Shown: positions 7,366 through 15,631 of the stretch, in pieces
Position numbering within the stretch: position 1 is the stretch's first letter
How the letters are laid out: every line of letters begins with the position of its first letter
From: an uncultured Clostridia bacterium
GTDB lineage: Bacteria > Bacillota > Clostridia > Christensenellales > DUVY01
Reading direction: 5' to 3'
Length of the DNA stretch: 26,023 bases
Assembly: GCA_937895465.1 (NCBI GenBank)
Contig: CALAYY010000154.1
Location: forward strand, 1 to 26,023
Translations under genes and position numbers: made by a program
Notes under the pieces: model-generated
The model's database searches: none
What the model saw: only the letters and a program-made list of their open reading frames with translations
Told to the model about the DNA's origin: nothing

Positions 7366-9312
7366 ATGAGAAAAGTAACTAATATTAACAGTAATTGGAA
7401 ATTTGTAAAATCCGATGTAGGCGCAAGCAAAGCTGAAAATGCTCAAGGCGAAATGATTAATTTGCCTCACACCTGGAACGGTAAAGACGGTCAAGACGGC
7501 GGTAATGACTATTATAGAGGAACATGCTGGTATGTGCATAAATTTGCTAAGCCGCAGATTGATAAAGACCAGGAGATTTATTTGGAATTTAAGGGTGTCA
7601 ATTCGTCATGCGAGGTTTTTGTCAATGATGTTCTTGTAACCCGTCATGATGGAGGGTATTCAACCTTTCGTGCCAATATAACGAAGTTTTTAAAAGAACA
7701 AAATATATTGGTAGTAGGAGTTGACAACAGCAAAACAGAAAAGGTTTATCCGCAAACGGCTGATTTTACATTTTACGGCGGTATTTATCGTGATGTCAAC
7801 ATCATAGTTGTTTCAAAAAACCATTTTGATTTAGATTTTTACGGCTCAAGCGGTGTAAAACTTACTCCCAAAATTGACGGTAAAGACGGATTTTTGCAAG
7901 CCAAAGCTTATATACAAGGTCAGGGAACAGTAAAGTTTACTGTGCTTGATAAAGAGGGCAAAGAGGTTGCTGTCAAAAAATCAGAATCTTCTAATAAAAC
8001 AAATATAATAAAAATAGACAATGTACATCTTTGGAATGGCAAGAATGACCCTTATCTTTATACTGTAAAGGCAGAGTTAATTATTGACGATATAGTACAA
8101 GACACAGTAGAAAAAAACATAGGCTTCAGATCTTTTAGGATTGACCCCAAGGAAGGTTTTTTTCTAAACGGCAAAAAATATCCTTTGAGAGGAGTTTGCA
8201 GACATCAGGACAGACCAAATATAGGCAATGCTCTATCAACCTCTCATCATGAAGAAGACATTAAGATAATAAACGAACTAGGTGCTAATACAATACGCTT
8301 AGCACATTATCAGCATGATGATTATTTTTATGATTTGTGTGATAAGCACGGGATGATAGTCTGGGCGGAAATACCGTATATTTCCCGTCATATGCCAGAA
8401 GGCAATGAGAACGCCATAGCTCAGATGAAAGAGCTTATTTATCAGCAATATCATCATCCCAGTATAGCGGTATGGGGAATATCCAATGAAATTACAATGC
8501 ATATCTCAACTAAAGACAGATATGATATGCATATTAAGCTAAATGATTTGTGTCATGAGCTAGACCCTTCAAGGTTAACCGCAATAGCTTGTTATATGCC
8601 TTGTACAATTGCAAACAAACTTAACAGAATTCCCGATATAGTGTCGTACAATTTATACTTTGGATGGTATTTTCCGTTTACTGCTTTGGCTGGTTGGAAG
8701 CTTGATAATTATCGTAGAAAATATCCCAACGAAATCTTAGGACTGGCAGAATACGGTGCTGAAGGAATGCCTAATTTGCATAGCAGCCGCCCTTATAGAG
8801 GTGATAACACAGAAGAATATCAGACAATATATCATGAGCAAATGCTCAAAATAATCCAAAAAAGAGATTATCTGTGGGCAACGCATCTTTGGAATATGTT
8901 TGATTTTGCTGCTGACGCTAGAAATCAAGGCGGTAAGCCTGGAATGAACCATAAGGGATTGGTTACTTTTGACCGAAAGACCAAAAAGGATTCATTTTAT
9001 CTATATAAGGCTTATTGGTCAGACGAGCCCTTTGTGCATATTTGCAGCAAACGGTTTTTAAAAAGAGCAGGAAAGACTGCGGTTATTAAGATTTATTCTA
9101 ACCAAAATTCTGTTAAACTATATAATAATGGTAAGCTTATTGATGAAAAAAAAGGCGATAAAATATTTAAGTTTAAGATTAATTTAGAAGAAAAGAATAA
9201 TCTAAAAGCAATAAGCGGCAACCTTACAGATGAGGCAGAGATTATATTAGTTAAGAAAAAAGAAAAATCATACAAGCTGAAAAAATCAAATAATAAGAGC
9301 TGGGAAAAATAA
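7366..9312 (+). CDS. GH2 beta-glycosidase, probably beta-glucuronidase or beta-galactosidase
   Basis: This 648-residue protein has standard GH2 layout: a sugar-binding jelly roll (NLPHTWNGKDG at 32-42, GVNSSCEVFVN at 77-87), an Ig-like domain (about 160-255), and a TIM barrel (about 260-555). In the barrel are GVCRHQD at 276-282, NTIRLAHYQ at 308-316, acid/base E375 in GISNE and nucleophile E462 in GLAEYGA. A short beta domain and a lysine-rich tail follow. There is no signal peptide, so it is cytoplasmic and would act on imported oligosaccharides. An N-x-K-G motif (N528-H529-K530-G531) matches the position used by glucuronidases to hold the carboxylate, but similar NxKG motifs occur in other GH2 enzymes, so it is only suggestive. 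The 27 bp gap after uxaC argues for release of uronic acid. The SD is AAAGGATGG. Confidence 0.83.
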   Translation: MRKVTNINSNWKFVKSDVGASKAENAQGEMINLPHTWNGKDGQDGGNDYYRGTCWYVHKFAKPQIDKDQEIYLEFKGVNSSCEVFVNDVLVTRHDGGYSTFRANITKFLKEQNILVVGVDNSKTEKVYPQTADFTFYGGIYRDVNIIVVSKNHFDLDFYGSSGVKLTPKIDGKDGFLQAKAYIQGQGTVKFTVLDKEGKEVAVKKSESSNKTNIIKIDNVHLWNGKNDPYLYTVKAELIIDDIVQDTVEKNIGFRSFRIDPKEGFFLNGKKYPLRGVCRHQDRPNIGNALSTSHHEEDIKIINELGANTIRLAHYQHDDYFYDLCDKHGMIVWAEIPYISRHMPEGNENAIAQMKELIYQQYHHPSIAVWGISNEITMHISTKDRYDMHIKLNDLCHELDPSRLTAIACYMPCTIANKLNRIPDIVSYNLYFGWYFPFTALAGWKLDNYRRKYPNEILGLAEYGAEGMPNLHSSRPYRGDNTEEYQTIYHEQMLKIIQKRDYLWATHLWNMFDFAADARNQGGKPGMNHKGLVTFDRKTKKDSFYLYKAYWSDEPFVHICSKRFLKRAGKTAVIKIYSNQNSVKLYNNGKLIDEKKGDKIFKFKINLEEKNNLKAISGNLTDEAEIILVKKKEKSYKLKKSNNKSWEK

Positions 9313-9361
9313 TCATTTTAGTATTTGATACAGGCTTACAATATATATTACTGGAGGACTT

Positions 9362-10195
9362 ATGAAATTACCTTTTAAAGTAGACTTAAAAGACAAGGTA
9401 GTTGTTGTAACAGGGGCAGCAGGCGTACTTATGAGTGAAATGAGTAAAGCACTTGCTTCTTGCGGCGCTAAGGTTGCATTATTGGACATTAACCTTGATG
9501 GAGCCCAAAAATACGCTGATGAAATCGGTGAGAATGCAATAGCGGTTAAATGTAACTGTTTGGACAAACAGAGCATTATTGAGGCAAAAAGCATTATTAA
9601 TGATGCTTTTGGAAGTGTTAATTTTTTGATTAACGGTGCAGGGGGCAACAGTCCTAAGGCTACTTGCGACAACGAATATATGGTTCCAGATTTGGATGAC
9701 GATGTAAAATCATTCTTCAAGCTTGATGAAAGTGCTTTAAGGTTTGTTTTTGATCTTAACATCACTTCAGCTTTTTTGGTTACACAGGTATTTGCTCAAG
9801 ATATGGTCAAAACAGGCGGAAATATAATCAATATATCATCAATGAACGCTTTCAGACCTTTGACCAAAATTCCTGCATACAGTGCGGCAAAAGCAGGCAT
9901 ATCCAATTTTACTCAATGGCTAGCAGTACATTTTGCGCCTTGTAATATCCGCTGCAATGCAATTGCACCTGGATTTTTTGCAAGCAATCAAAACCGTGAA
10001 TTGCTGTTCAATAAGGACGGTACGCCCACTTCTAGAACGCATAAGATTTTGGAGGCAACTCCCCAAAAGAGATTGGGCGAAATATCTGATTTGATTGGTA
10101 CATTATTATGGCTCTCATGTGATGAGGCAAGCGGTTTTGTTACAGGAAGCATAATTGCAGTTGACGGCGGTTTTGCTGCTTACAGCGGAGTATAA
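9362..10195 (+). CDS. uxuB: SDR-type D-mannonate oxidoreductase (fructuronate reductase)
   Basis: A 277-residue short-chain dehydrogenase that closely resembles the Bacillus YjmF/UxuB type, from its opening MKLPFKVDLKDKV onward. It would reduce D-fructuronate to D-mannonate. The Rossmann motif is TGAAGVL (17-23). D42 at the end of the second strand (LLDIN) is the usual sign of NAD(H) rather than NADP(H). NGAGG is at 91-95, and the catalytic triad is S160, Y173 and K177 (ISSMNA and YSAAK). The SD TGGAGGA precedes ATG 9362. It sits between the glycosidase and the kinases, directly downstream in metabolic order from uxaC. Other SDR sugar-acid dehydrogenases cannot be excluded, but context and sequence agree. 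Confidence 0.86.
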   Translation: MKLPFKVDLKDKVVVVTGAAGVLMSEMSKALASCGAKVALLDINLDGAQKYADEIGENAIAVKCNCLDKQSIIEAKSIINDAFGSVNFLINGAGGNSPKATCDNEYMVPDLDDDVKSFFKLDESALRFVFDLNITSAFLVTQVFAQDMVKTGGNIINISSMNAFRPLTKIPAYSAAKAGISNFTQWLAVHFAPCNIRCNAIAPGFFASNQNRELLFNKDGTPTSRTHKILEATPQKRLGEISDLIGTLLWLSCDEASGFVTGSIIAVDGGFAAYSGV

Positions 10196-10214
10196 AAAAT
10201 TAGGAGTATAGATT

Positions 10215-11282
10215 ATGAGAGAAAATTGTAAATACGCAATAATGGCTCCTTCAAGTATGGGAGTAAGAATTACACCTTTTGACAGACAGCCTGTACATAT
10301 CAGCAGTATGTACAGAATGCAGGCAACCAGTGCCGAAACCAATGTTTTGAGTATTTCAGCCGGTTTGGGACTTTCAGCAAAAGTTTTGACTACATTTGTT
10401 AAAGACAGTCCTATTGCCGCTTATATTAAGTCGGATTTAAAATCAAGAGGCATTGATTATGAGGGGGAAGAAGTATCTCAAGGCGGACCTTGGGGCTACC
10501 GTCATCAATTTAATATTGCTGATTCGGGTTATGGTATGCGGGCACCTAGAGTTTGGAACGATAGGGCAGGCGAGGTAGGAAGAACTCTTAATATAAAAGA
10601 TTTTGACCTTGACAGGATTTTCAAAGAAGAAGGCGTGCAGGTATTGCATATAAGCGGACTTATTTGCGCTCTGTCTGAAGAAACTAGCACTTTTTGTCTG
10701 GAGCTAGCTAGAGCGGCTAAAAAATACGGCACTAAAATTTCTTTTGACTTAAATCATAGAGCATCTTTTTGGAAGGGCAGAGAAGAGAGTTTGGGTAAAA
10801 CTTTTAGTGAGATTGCAAGTATTTCGGATATCTTGATAGGCAATGAAGAAGACTTTCAGCTTTGCCTAAAGGTCAAAGGGCCTGAAGCAGGCGGTAAGGA
10901 TATAAAATCTCAAATTGACAGCTTCAAGATGATGATCCAAAACGTAAAAAAAGCCTATCCCAATGTGCAGACCTTTGCCAATACCTTGCGACAGGTTGTT
11001 TCAGCCAACGAGCATTTGTGGGGTGCAATAGTACTAAGCGGAGAAGACTGGACTTATATTGAGCCTAGAAACATCCCAGTTTTAGACAGAATCGGCGGCG
11101 GCGACGGATTTGTAGGCGGACTTTTATACGGTTATGTCAAGGGTTGGGAATGGGAAAAATGCGCTCAATTTGCATGGGCAAGCGGCGCTTTTGTGGCTAC
11201 CTTATTAAATGATTATGGCATTCCTGCCGACGAAAAACAAATATGGGATATCTGGGCAGGAAACGCAAGAGTTATCAGATAA
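10215..11282 (+). CDS. PfkB-family sugar-acid kinase, copy 1 (KDG or gluconate kinase)
   Basis: This 355-residue ribokinase-like protein has ETNVL at 41-45 (substrate-side motif, as in KDG kinases), GPWGYRHQFN at 91-100, DLNHRASFW at 178-186, GNEEDF at 209-214 (NxxE-type motif, intact), and the anion-hole/catalytic segment DRIGGGDGF at 291-299 with base D297. The alanine that normally follows GAGD-x-F is altered here (GDGFVGG). By homology the default call is 2-keto-3-deoxygluconate kinase. The operon, however, encodes 6-phosphogluconate dehydrogenase and a LarA-type epimerase but no mannonate dehydratase or KDPG aldolase, so gluconate is an attractive alternative substrate. The SD TAGGAG is in place. 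It is followed 6 bp later by a close paralogue. Confidence 0.8.
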   Translation: MRENCKYAIMAPSSMGVRITPFDRQPVHISSMYRMQATSAETNVLSISAGLGLSAKVLTTFVKDSPIAAYIKSDLKSRGIDYEGEEVSQGGPWGYRHQFNIADSGYGMRAPRVWNDRAGEVGRTLNIKDFDLDRIFKEEGVQVLHISGLICALSEETSTFCLELARAAKKYGTKISFDLNHRASFWKGREESLGKTFSEIASISDILIGNEEDFQLCLKVKGPEAGGKDIKSQIDSFKMMIQNVKKAYPNVQTFANTLRQVVSANEHLWGAIVLSGEDWTYIEPRNIPVLDRIGGGDGFVGGLLYGYVKGWEWEKCAQFAWASGAFVATLLNDYGIPADEKQIWDIWAGNARVIR

Positions 11283-11288
11283 AAGATT

Positions 11289-12335
11289 ATGAAATCCTTT
11301 AAATACGCAATAGTTACTCCTTCTAGTATGGGAGTCAGAATTACGCCTTTAGAAAGACAGCCTGTGCATATCAGCAATGTCTTTATGATGCAGGCAACAA
11401 ATGCAGAGACCAATGCTTTGAGCATTGCTTCTAGCCTTGGGCTAAAAACAAAGGTGCTGACGGCATTTGTCAAGGACAGTCCTATTTCTTTATTTATAAA
11501 AGCAGATTTACACAAAAGAGGCATAGATTATGACGGTGTAGATGTTCCTCAAGGCGGACCTTGGGGATATCGTCACCAGTTTAATATAGCGGATTCTGGC
11601 TATGGTTATAGAGCGGCTAGAGTTGGATGCGACAGGGCAGGCGAGGTAGGACTGACGCTTAATATAAAAGATTTTGATACTCATAAAATATTTAAACAAG
11701 ACGGAGCACAGATTTTTTTTATAAGCGGTCTTGTTAGTGCTTTGTCTGTAGAATTAACAGAATTTTGTTTAGAATTAGCCAAAGCGGCAAAAGCAAATGG
11801 GTCTAAGATTTGTTTTGACCTTAATTACCGTGATTCAATGTGCTGTAACAGAAATCAAAAGATGTCACAAAGTTACAAAGAAATTTCCAAGCTTTGCGAT
11901 ATAATTATAGGCAATGATATAGCTTTTGGGCGTTGTTTGGGAATTAAAACTCCCAAAGTCGGAGCCAAAAACATTGTTATTGACGAATATAAAGATATGC
12001 TTTTATCTGTTAAAAAAGATTATCCCAACGCACAGACGGTTATATCGACTTTACGCCAAGTCACTAATTCTAACGAAAATATGTGGGGAGCAATTACTTT
12101 AAGCGATAATGATCTTACTGTAATTGAGCCAAAACATATTTCAGTGTTAGACCGAATTGGCGGCGGAGATGCTTTTGCAGGTGGTTTTATGTACGGCTAT
12201 TTGAAAGAATGGGATATAGAAACATGCACAAAGTTTGGTTGGGCTTGCGGTGCAATTGCCACTACATTATTAGAAGATTATGTTACACTATTTGACGAAA
12301 ATCAGGTTTGGGAAGTATTTAAAAACAACAACTAA
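11289..12335 (+). CDS. PfkB-family sugar-acid kinase, copy 2 (tandem paralogue)
   Basis: This 348-residue protein is about 70% identical by eye to the preceding kinase over the first 130 residues, so it arose by tandem duplication. The nucleotide-end motif is canonical (DRIGGGDAFAGG at 288-299, base D294). Two substrate- and metal-side motifs have drifted: the NxxE-type site reads GNDIAF (no acidic residue at +3 from the Asn) and the DxNxRxxxW motif ends in C (DLNYRDSMC). It starts 6 bp after copy 1 with no convincing SD of its own, suggesting translational coupling and matched output. It may have a different substrate, or the pair may form a heteromer in which copies contribute unequal sites. 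I cannot tell which from sequence. Confidence 0.78.
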   Translation: MKSFKYAIVTPSSMGVRITPLERQPVHISNVFMMQATNAETNALSIASSLGLKTKVLTAFVKDSPISLFIKADLHKRGIDYDGVDVPQGGPWGYRHQFNIADSGYGYRAARVGCDRAGEVGLTLNIKDFDTHKIFKQDGAQIFFISGLVSALSVELTEFCLELAKAAKANGSKICFDLNYRDSMCCNRNQKMSQSYKEISKLCDIIIGNDIAFGRCLGIKTPKVGAKNIVIDEYKDMLLSVKKDYPNAQTVISTLRQVTNSNENMWGAITLSDNDLTVIEPKHISVLDRIGGGDAFAGGFMYGYLKEWDIETCTKFGWACGAIATTLLEDYVTLFDENQVWEVFKNNN

Positions 12336-12344
12336 GGAGATAAT

Positions 12345-13796
12345 ATGAAAGAAGCAGATATCGGTATGGTTGGTTTGGCGGTAATGGGTGAAAACCTTGC
12401 CAAAAACATGTTGAACAAAGGTTTTATTGTTGCTGTATATAATAAAGAGCTTGAAATGGTTGATTCCTTTTTGGAAAAGACAAAAGGGCAGAAAGTTATC
12501 GGAACATATTCTTATAAAGAATTAGCTGACAATATTGAAAAGCCCAGAAAAATTATGCTTATGATTCGTGCTGGTAAGCCAGTAGATGAAGTTATTGAAA
12601 GCCTTATTCCGCATCTTGATAAAGGCGATATAATAATTGACGGTGGAAATTCACATTTTCCTGATACAATAAGACGAACTCAATATCTAGAAAGCAAAGG
12701 GCTTTTGTATATAGGAACAGGGGTATCTGGCGGTGAAGAGGGCGCATTAAAAGGTCCTTCTATAATGCCGGGAGGCTCAAAAGAGGCTTGGCAACATGTA
12801 AAACCTATATTACAGAGTATAAGTGCTAAGGTTGACGGCAATCCTTGCTGTGACTGGGTAGGCGAAGGCGGTGCAGGACATTTTGTAAAAATGGTGCATA
12901 ACGGCATTGAATACGGCGACATGCAGCTGATATGCGAAACATATCATTTTATGAAAGACTATCTTGGACTTAGCGTTGACGAGATGCATAATATATTTGC
13001 AGAATGGAACAAAACAGAGCTTGACAGCTATCTGATTGAAATTACTGGCAATATTTTGGGTGTGAAAGACAGTGACGGCAAGCCGCTTATTGATAAAATC
13101 CTTGATACTGCTGGACAAAAGGGTACAGGAAAATGGACAGGAATTACTTCTATGGAAGAAGGAATTCCTTTGACATTGATAACAGAAGCTGTTTATTCTA
13201 GGTGTCTTTCTGCCATGAAAGAAGAAAGGGTTAATGCTTCCAAAGAATATGCCGATATCAAGAAAAACATACAGTTTCAAGGCGACAAAAAACAGATAAT
13301 TGATGATCTACGCAAAGCCTTATATGCTTCTAAGATAATTTCCTACGCTCAAGGCTATACCCTTATGCGTTCGGCGGCTAAGACTTATAACTGGAATCTC
13401 AATTACGGCGGTATTGCTTTGATGTGGAGAGGCGGCTGTATCATACGTTCTGCATTTTTGGGCAAAATCAAGCAAGCTTATGAAAAAAACCCTAATCTAG
13501 ATAATCTGCTTATGGATGATTACTTCAAGATCACTATAAAGCAATCTTTAGAAAGCTGGAGAAAAGTTGTATCAAACGCACTTCTTAATGGTGTGCCTAT
13601 GCCTGCTATGAGTTCGGCACTTAGTTACTTTGACGGATACACGTCAGAGGTGTTGCCTGCTAACTTATTGCAAGCACAAAGAGACTATTTTGGTGCGCAT
13701 ACATATGAAAGAATAGATTCGCCTAGAGGCAAGTTTTTTCATACCAATTGGACAGGTGAGGGCGGAGATACATCATCAACTACATACGAGGTGTAA
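12345..13796 (+). CDS. gnd: Decarboxylating 6-phosphogluconate dehydrogenase, probably NAD-preferring
   Basis: This 483-residue enzyme oxidises 6-phosphogluconate to ribulose-5-phosphate and CO2. Motifs are full: GMVGLAVMG at 7-15, IIDGGNSHFPDT at 97-108, VSGGEEGALKGPS at 127-139, catalytic K182 and E189 in the VKMVHNGIEYGD region, KGTGKW, and QRDYFGAHTYERID near the C-terminus. After the second strand, where NADP enzymes have N-R-S/T-x-x-K to hold the 2'-phosphate, this protein reads N33-K34-E35-L36-E37-M38. Replacing S/T by Glu and the distal Lys by Met predicts a shift to NAD. The SD AGGAG overlaps the end of the kinase gene. Its presence in a uronate operon is unusual, because the normal Ashwell route never makes 6-phosphogluconate. 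Confidence 0.92.
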   Translation: MKEADIGMVGLAVMGENLAKNMLNKGFIVAVYNKELEMVDSFLEKTKGQKVIGTYSYKELADNIEKPRKIMLMIRAGKPVDEVIESLIPHLDKGDIIIDGGNSHFPDTIRRTQYLESKGLLYIGTGVSGGEEGALKGPSIMPGGSKEAWQHVKPILQSISAKVDGNPCCDWVGEGGAGHFVKMVHNGIEYGDMQLICETYHFMKDYLGLSVDEMHNIFAEWNKTELDSYLIEITGNILGVKDSDGKPLIDKILDTAGQKGTGKWTGITSMEEGIPLTLITEAVYSRCLSAMKEERVNASKEYADIKKNIQFQGDKKQIIDDLRKALYASKIISYAQGYTLMRSAAKTYNWNLNYGGIALMWRGGCIIRSAFLGKIKQAYEKNPNLDNLLMDDYFKITIKQSLESWRKVVSNALLNGVPMPAMSSALSYFDGYTSEVLPANLLQAQRDYFGAHTYERIDSPRGKFFHTNWTGEGGDTSSTTYEV

Positions 13797-13797
13797 A

Positions 13798-15063
13798 ATG
13801 AAAAGTTTTTCATGTGTTGCCAATAACAAAACAGGTTTAACAAAAGAAGAAATAAAAAACGCACTTTATAAAAGTATAGAAGGAAAAAATCTAAAAAGAG
13901 TGCTAATTGTACCCCCCGACTATACCAGATATCATTCTAATGCTGGTTATATAACCAATGTCTATTATCACGCCCTAAAAGATATTGCACATGTGGATAT
14001 TATGCCTGCTTTGGGTACTCATGTTCCAATGACTTGTGAAGAATGTGCTGATATGTACGGCGATATACCCTTTGAAAAGTTTTTGGTGCATAATTGGCGT
14101 GATGATGTAATCAATGTAGGACCAGTCCCTGAAAGATATATGAAAGAGATTTCCGAGGACACTTGGAACTCTATTGTAGAATGTGAAGTCAATAAGATAT
14201 TATTCAAAGATTATGATTTGATTATTTCTGTGGGACAGGTTGTTCCTCATGAAGTAATAGGCATGAGCAACCATTCAAAAAACATCTTAGTAGGACTGGG
14301 CGGCAGCAAAATCATCAATGCTTCACATATGGTAGGCGCATTGTACGGACTTGAAAGAATGATGGGCAAAGATCATACTCCCACTAGAAAGTTGTTTGAT
14401 TATTGTATGGCTAATTTTTTGTATCATATTAATATATTATGGGTGCTTACGGTAACTACAGCACCTGGAGGTGTTATTCAAACACATGGTTTGTTTATAG
14501 GTAAAGACAGAGAGCCATTGGAACAAGCAATTAAGCTAGCGCAAGAAAAAAACCTTGACATTGTGGAAAAGCCTATTAAAAAATGTATAGTCTATCTAGA
14601 TCCCAAAGAATTTAAAAGCACATGGTTGGGCAATAAAGCAGTTTATAGAACAAGAATGGCAATAGCTGATGAGGGCGAACTTATTGTACTTGCTCCAGGG
14701 GTGCATAAATTTGGAGAGGATAATAAAATTGATGGGCTTATCAGAAAGTATGGATATGTCGGCAGAGAAAAGGTTTTACAGCTTTTTAAACAAGAGGATG
14801 ACCTAAAAAATAATATGAGTGCCGCTGCCCATCTTATTCACGGCTCATCTGATGACAGATTTAAAATAACTTATGCCGTAAAGCAAATTGAAAAAAGTGA
14901 GATAGAAAGAGTTAATTACTGCAGTGCAGATTATGAAGAAATGGCAAAAGTATATCCGCCTGACAAGCTCAAACTTGGTTGGAATATTCTTGATAATGGC
15001 GAAGAAGTGTTCTATATTCCCAATCCAGCATTGGGGTTATGGATTTCTAAAGGGAGACTATGA
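13798..15063 (+). CDS. LarA-family nickel-pincer hydroxyacid racemase/epimerase (candidate gluconate 2-epimerase)
   Basis: I start this 421-residue protein at ATG 13798 rather than further upstream. GAGGTG at 13788-13793 is a proper SD and the codon follows the gnd stop by one base. It matches the lactate-racemase (DUF2088) fold: DYTRYH with R44, ALGTH with H75, then H151 (VVPHE), K161 (NHSKN) and H177 (ASHM). The 10- and 16-residue spacings of these last three match H174, K184 and H200 of Lactobacillus LarA, where the lysine carries the NPN nickel cofactor and the histidine binds nickel. The later substrate-pocket segment (AVYRTRMA at 281-288) differs from what I recall for lactate racemase. 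Family members acting on other hydroxyacids, including a D-gluconate 2-epimerase, have been described. Between gnd and uxuB, interconversion of mannonate and gluconate is the best guess. It needs LarB/C/E-made cofactor, not encoded here. Confidence 0.82.
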   Translation: MKSFSCVANNKTGLTKEEIKNALYKSIEGKNLKRVLIVPPDYTRYHSNAGYITNVYYHALKDIAHVDIMPALGTHVPMTCEECADMYGDIPFEKFLVHNWRDDVINVGPVPERYMKEISEDTWNSIVECEVNKILFKDYDLIISVGQVVPHEVIGMSNHSKNILVGLGGSKIINASHMVGALYGLERMMGKDHTPTRKLFDYCMANFLYHINILWVLTVTTAPGGVIQTHGLFIGKDREPLEQAIKLAQEKNLDIVEKPIKKCIVYLDPKEFKSTWLGNKAVYRTRMAIADEGELIVLAPGVHKFGEDNKIDGLIRKYGYVGREKVLQLFKQEDDLKNNMSAAAHLIHGSSDDRFKITYAVKQIEKSEIERVNYCSADYEEMAKVYPPDKLKLGWNILDNGEEVFYIPNPALGLWISKGRL

Positions 15064-15611
15064 ATAGTATAAAAAATAATACATTAAAAATAACTTATGC
15101 TGCTTTGTTTTTGGCGTTAGGAATGGCACTGCCCTTTTTAACGGGGCAGATACCTGAAATCGGCAATATGCTTTTGCCTATGCATATAAGCGTTATGTTA
15201 TGCGGACTTATCTGCGGTCCGCTATACGGGCTTGGAATTGGAGCACTTACTCCTATATTAAGGTCTTTAATTTTTACTATGCCACCCTTAATGCCCACAG
15301 CTTTTTCAATGGCGTTTGAACTTGCAACATATGGTTTTGTTATCGGTTTGATGTATAAAAAATTGCATGGCAAAAGATTTGCTGTCTATGTGTCATTGCT
15401 AGTATCAATGATTTTGGGAAGAATCATGTGGGGGTTAGTGTCTATATACTTTTACGGTCTTGTAGGCAAGACCTTTACTTACGCTATATTTTTTGCAGGC
15501 GCCTTTTTAAATGCAATACCCGGTATAATCTTGCAATTTGTGCTGATTCCAGTTATTATTAAGGTAGTGAAAAACTTTAAAAGAGAACAACAGAGAAAAT
15601 CTACTTATTAG
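15060..15611 (+). CDS. ECF transporter S-component-like membrane protein
   Basis: This 183-residue protein with about five to six membrane helices resembles substrate-binding S-components of energy-coupling factor transporters: LPMHISVMLCGLICG at 39-53, then YGLGIGALTPILRSL, then MAFELATYGF. No ATPase or T-component is nearby, as expected for S-components that share a common ECF module encoded elsewhere. The start codon overlaps the stop of the LarA homologue (ATGA at 15060-15063), so the two are translationally coupled. This ties its cargo to the neighbouring enzyme. A vitamin such as niacin (a precursor of the nickel-pincer cofactor) is one possibility, but no motif fixes the ligand. Confidence 0.72.
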   Translation: MNSIKNNTLKITYAALFLALGMALPFLTGQIPEIGNMLLPMHISVMLCGLICGPLYGLGIGALTPILRSLIFTMPPLMPTAFSMAFELATYGFVIGLMYKKLHGKRFAVYVSLLVSMILGRIMWGLVSIYFYGLVGKTFTYAIFFAGAFLNAIPGIILQFVLIPVIIKVVKNFKREQQRKSTY

Positions 15612-15631
15612 AAAGATTTACAGGTGAAAAA

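Noticed and set aside
9313..9765. 150-residue minus strand open frame opposite uxuB
   Set aside because: It overlaps the start of a well-supported SDR gene and shows no family motif.
10215..12335. Firm naming of both kinases as kdgK
   Set aside because: The motifs fit KDG kinases, but the operon lacks the KDG-producing and KDPG-cleaving enzymes and contains gnd, so the substrate is left open.
12810..13280. 156-residue minus strand open frame opposite gnd
   Set aside because: It is antisense to strongly conserved gnd motifs; its cysteine- and phenylalanine-rich composition is typical of a shadow frame.
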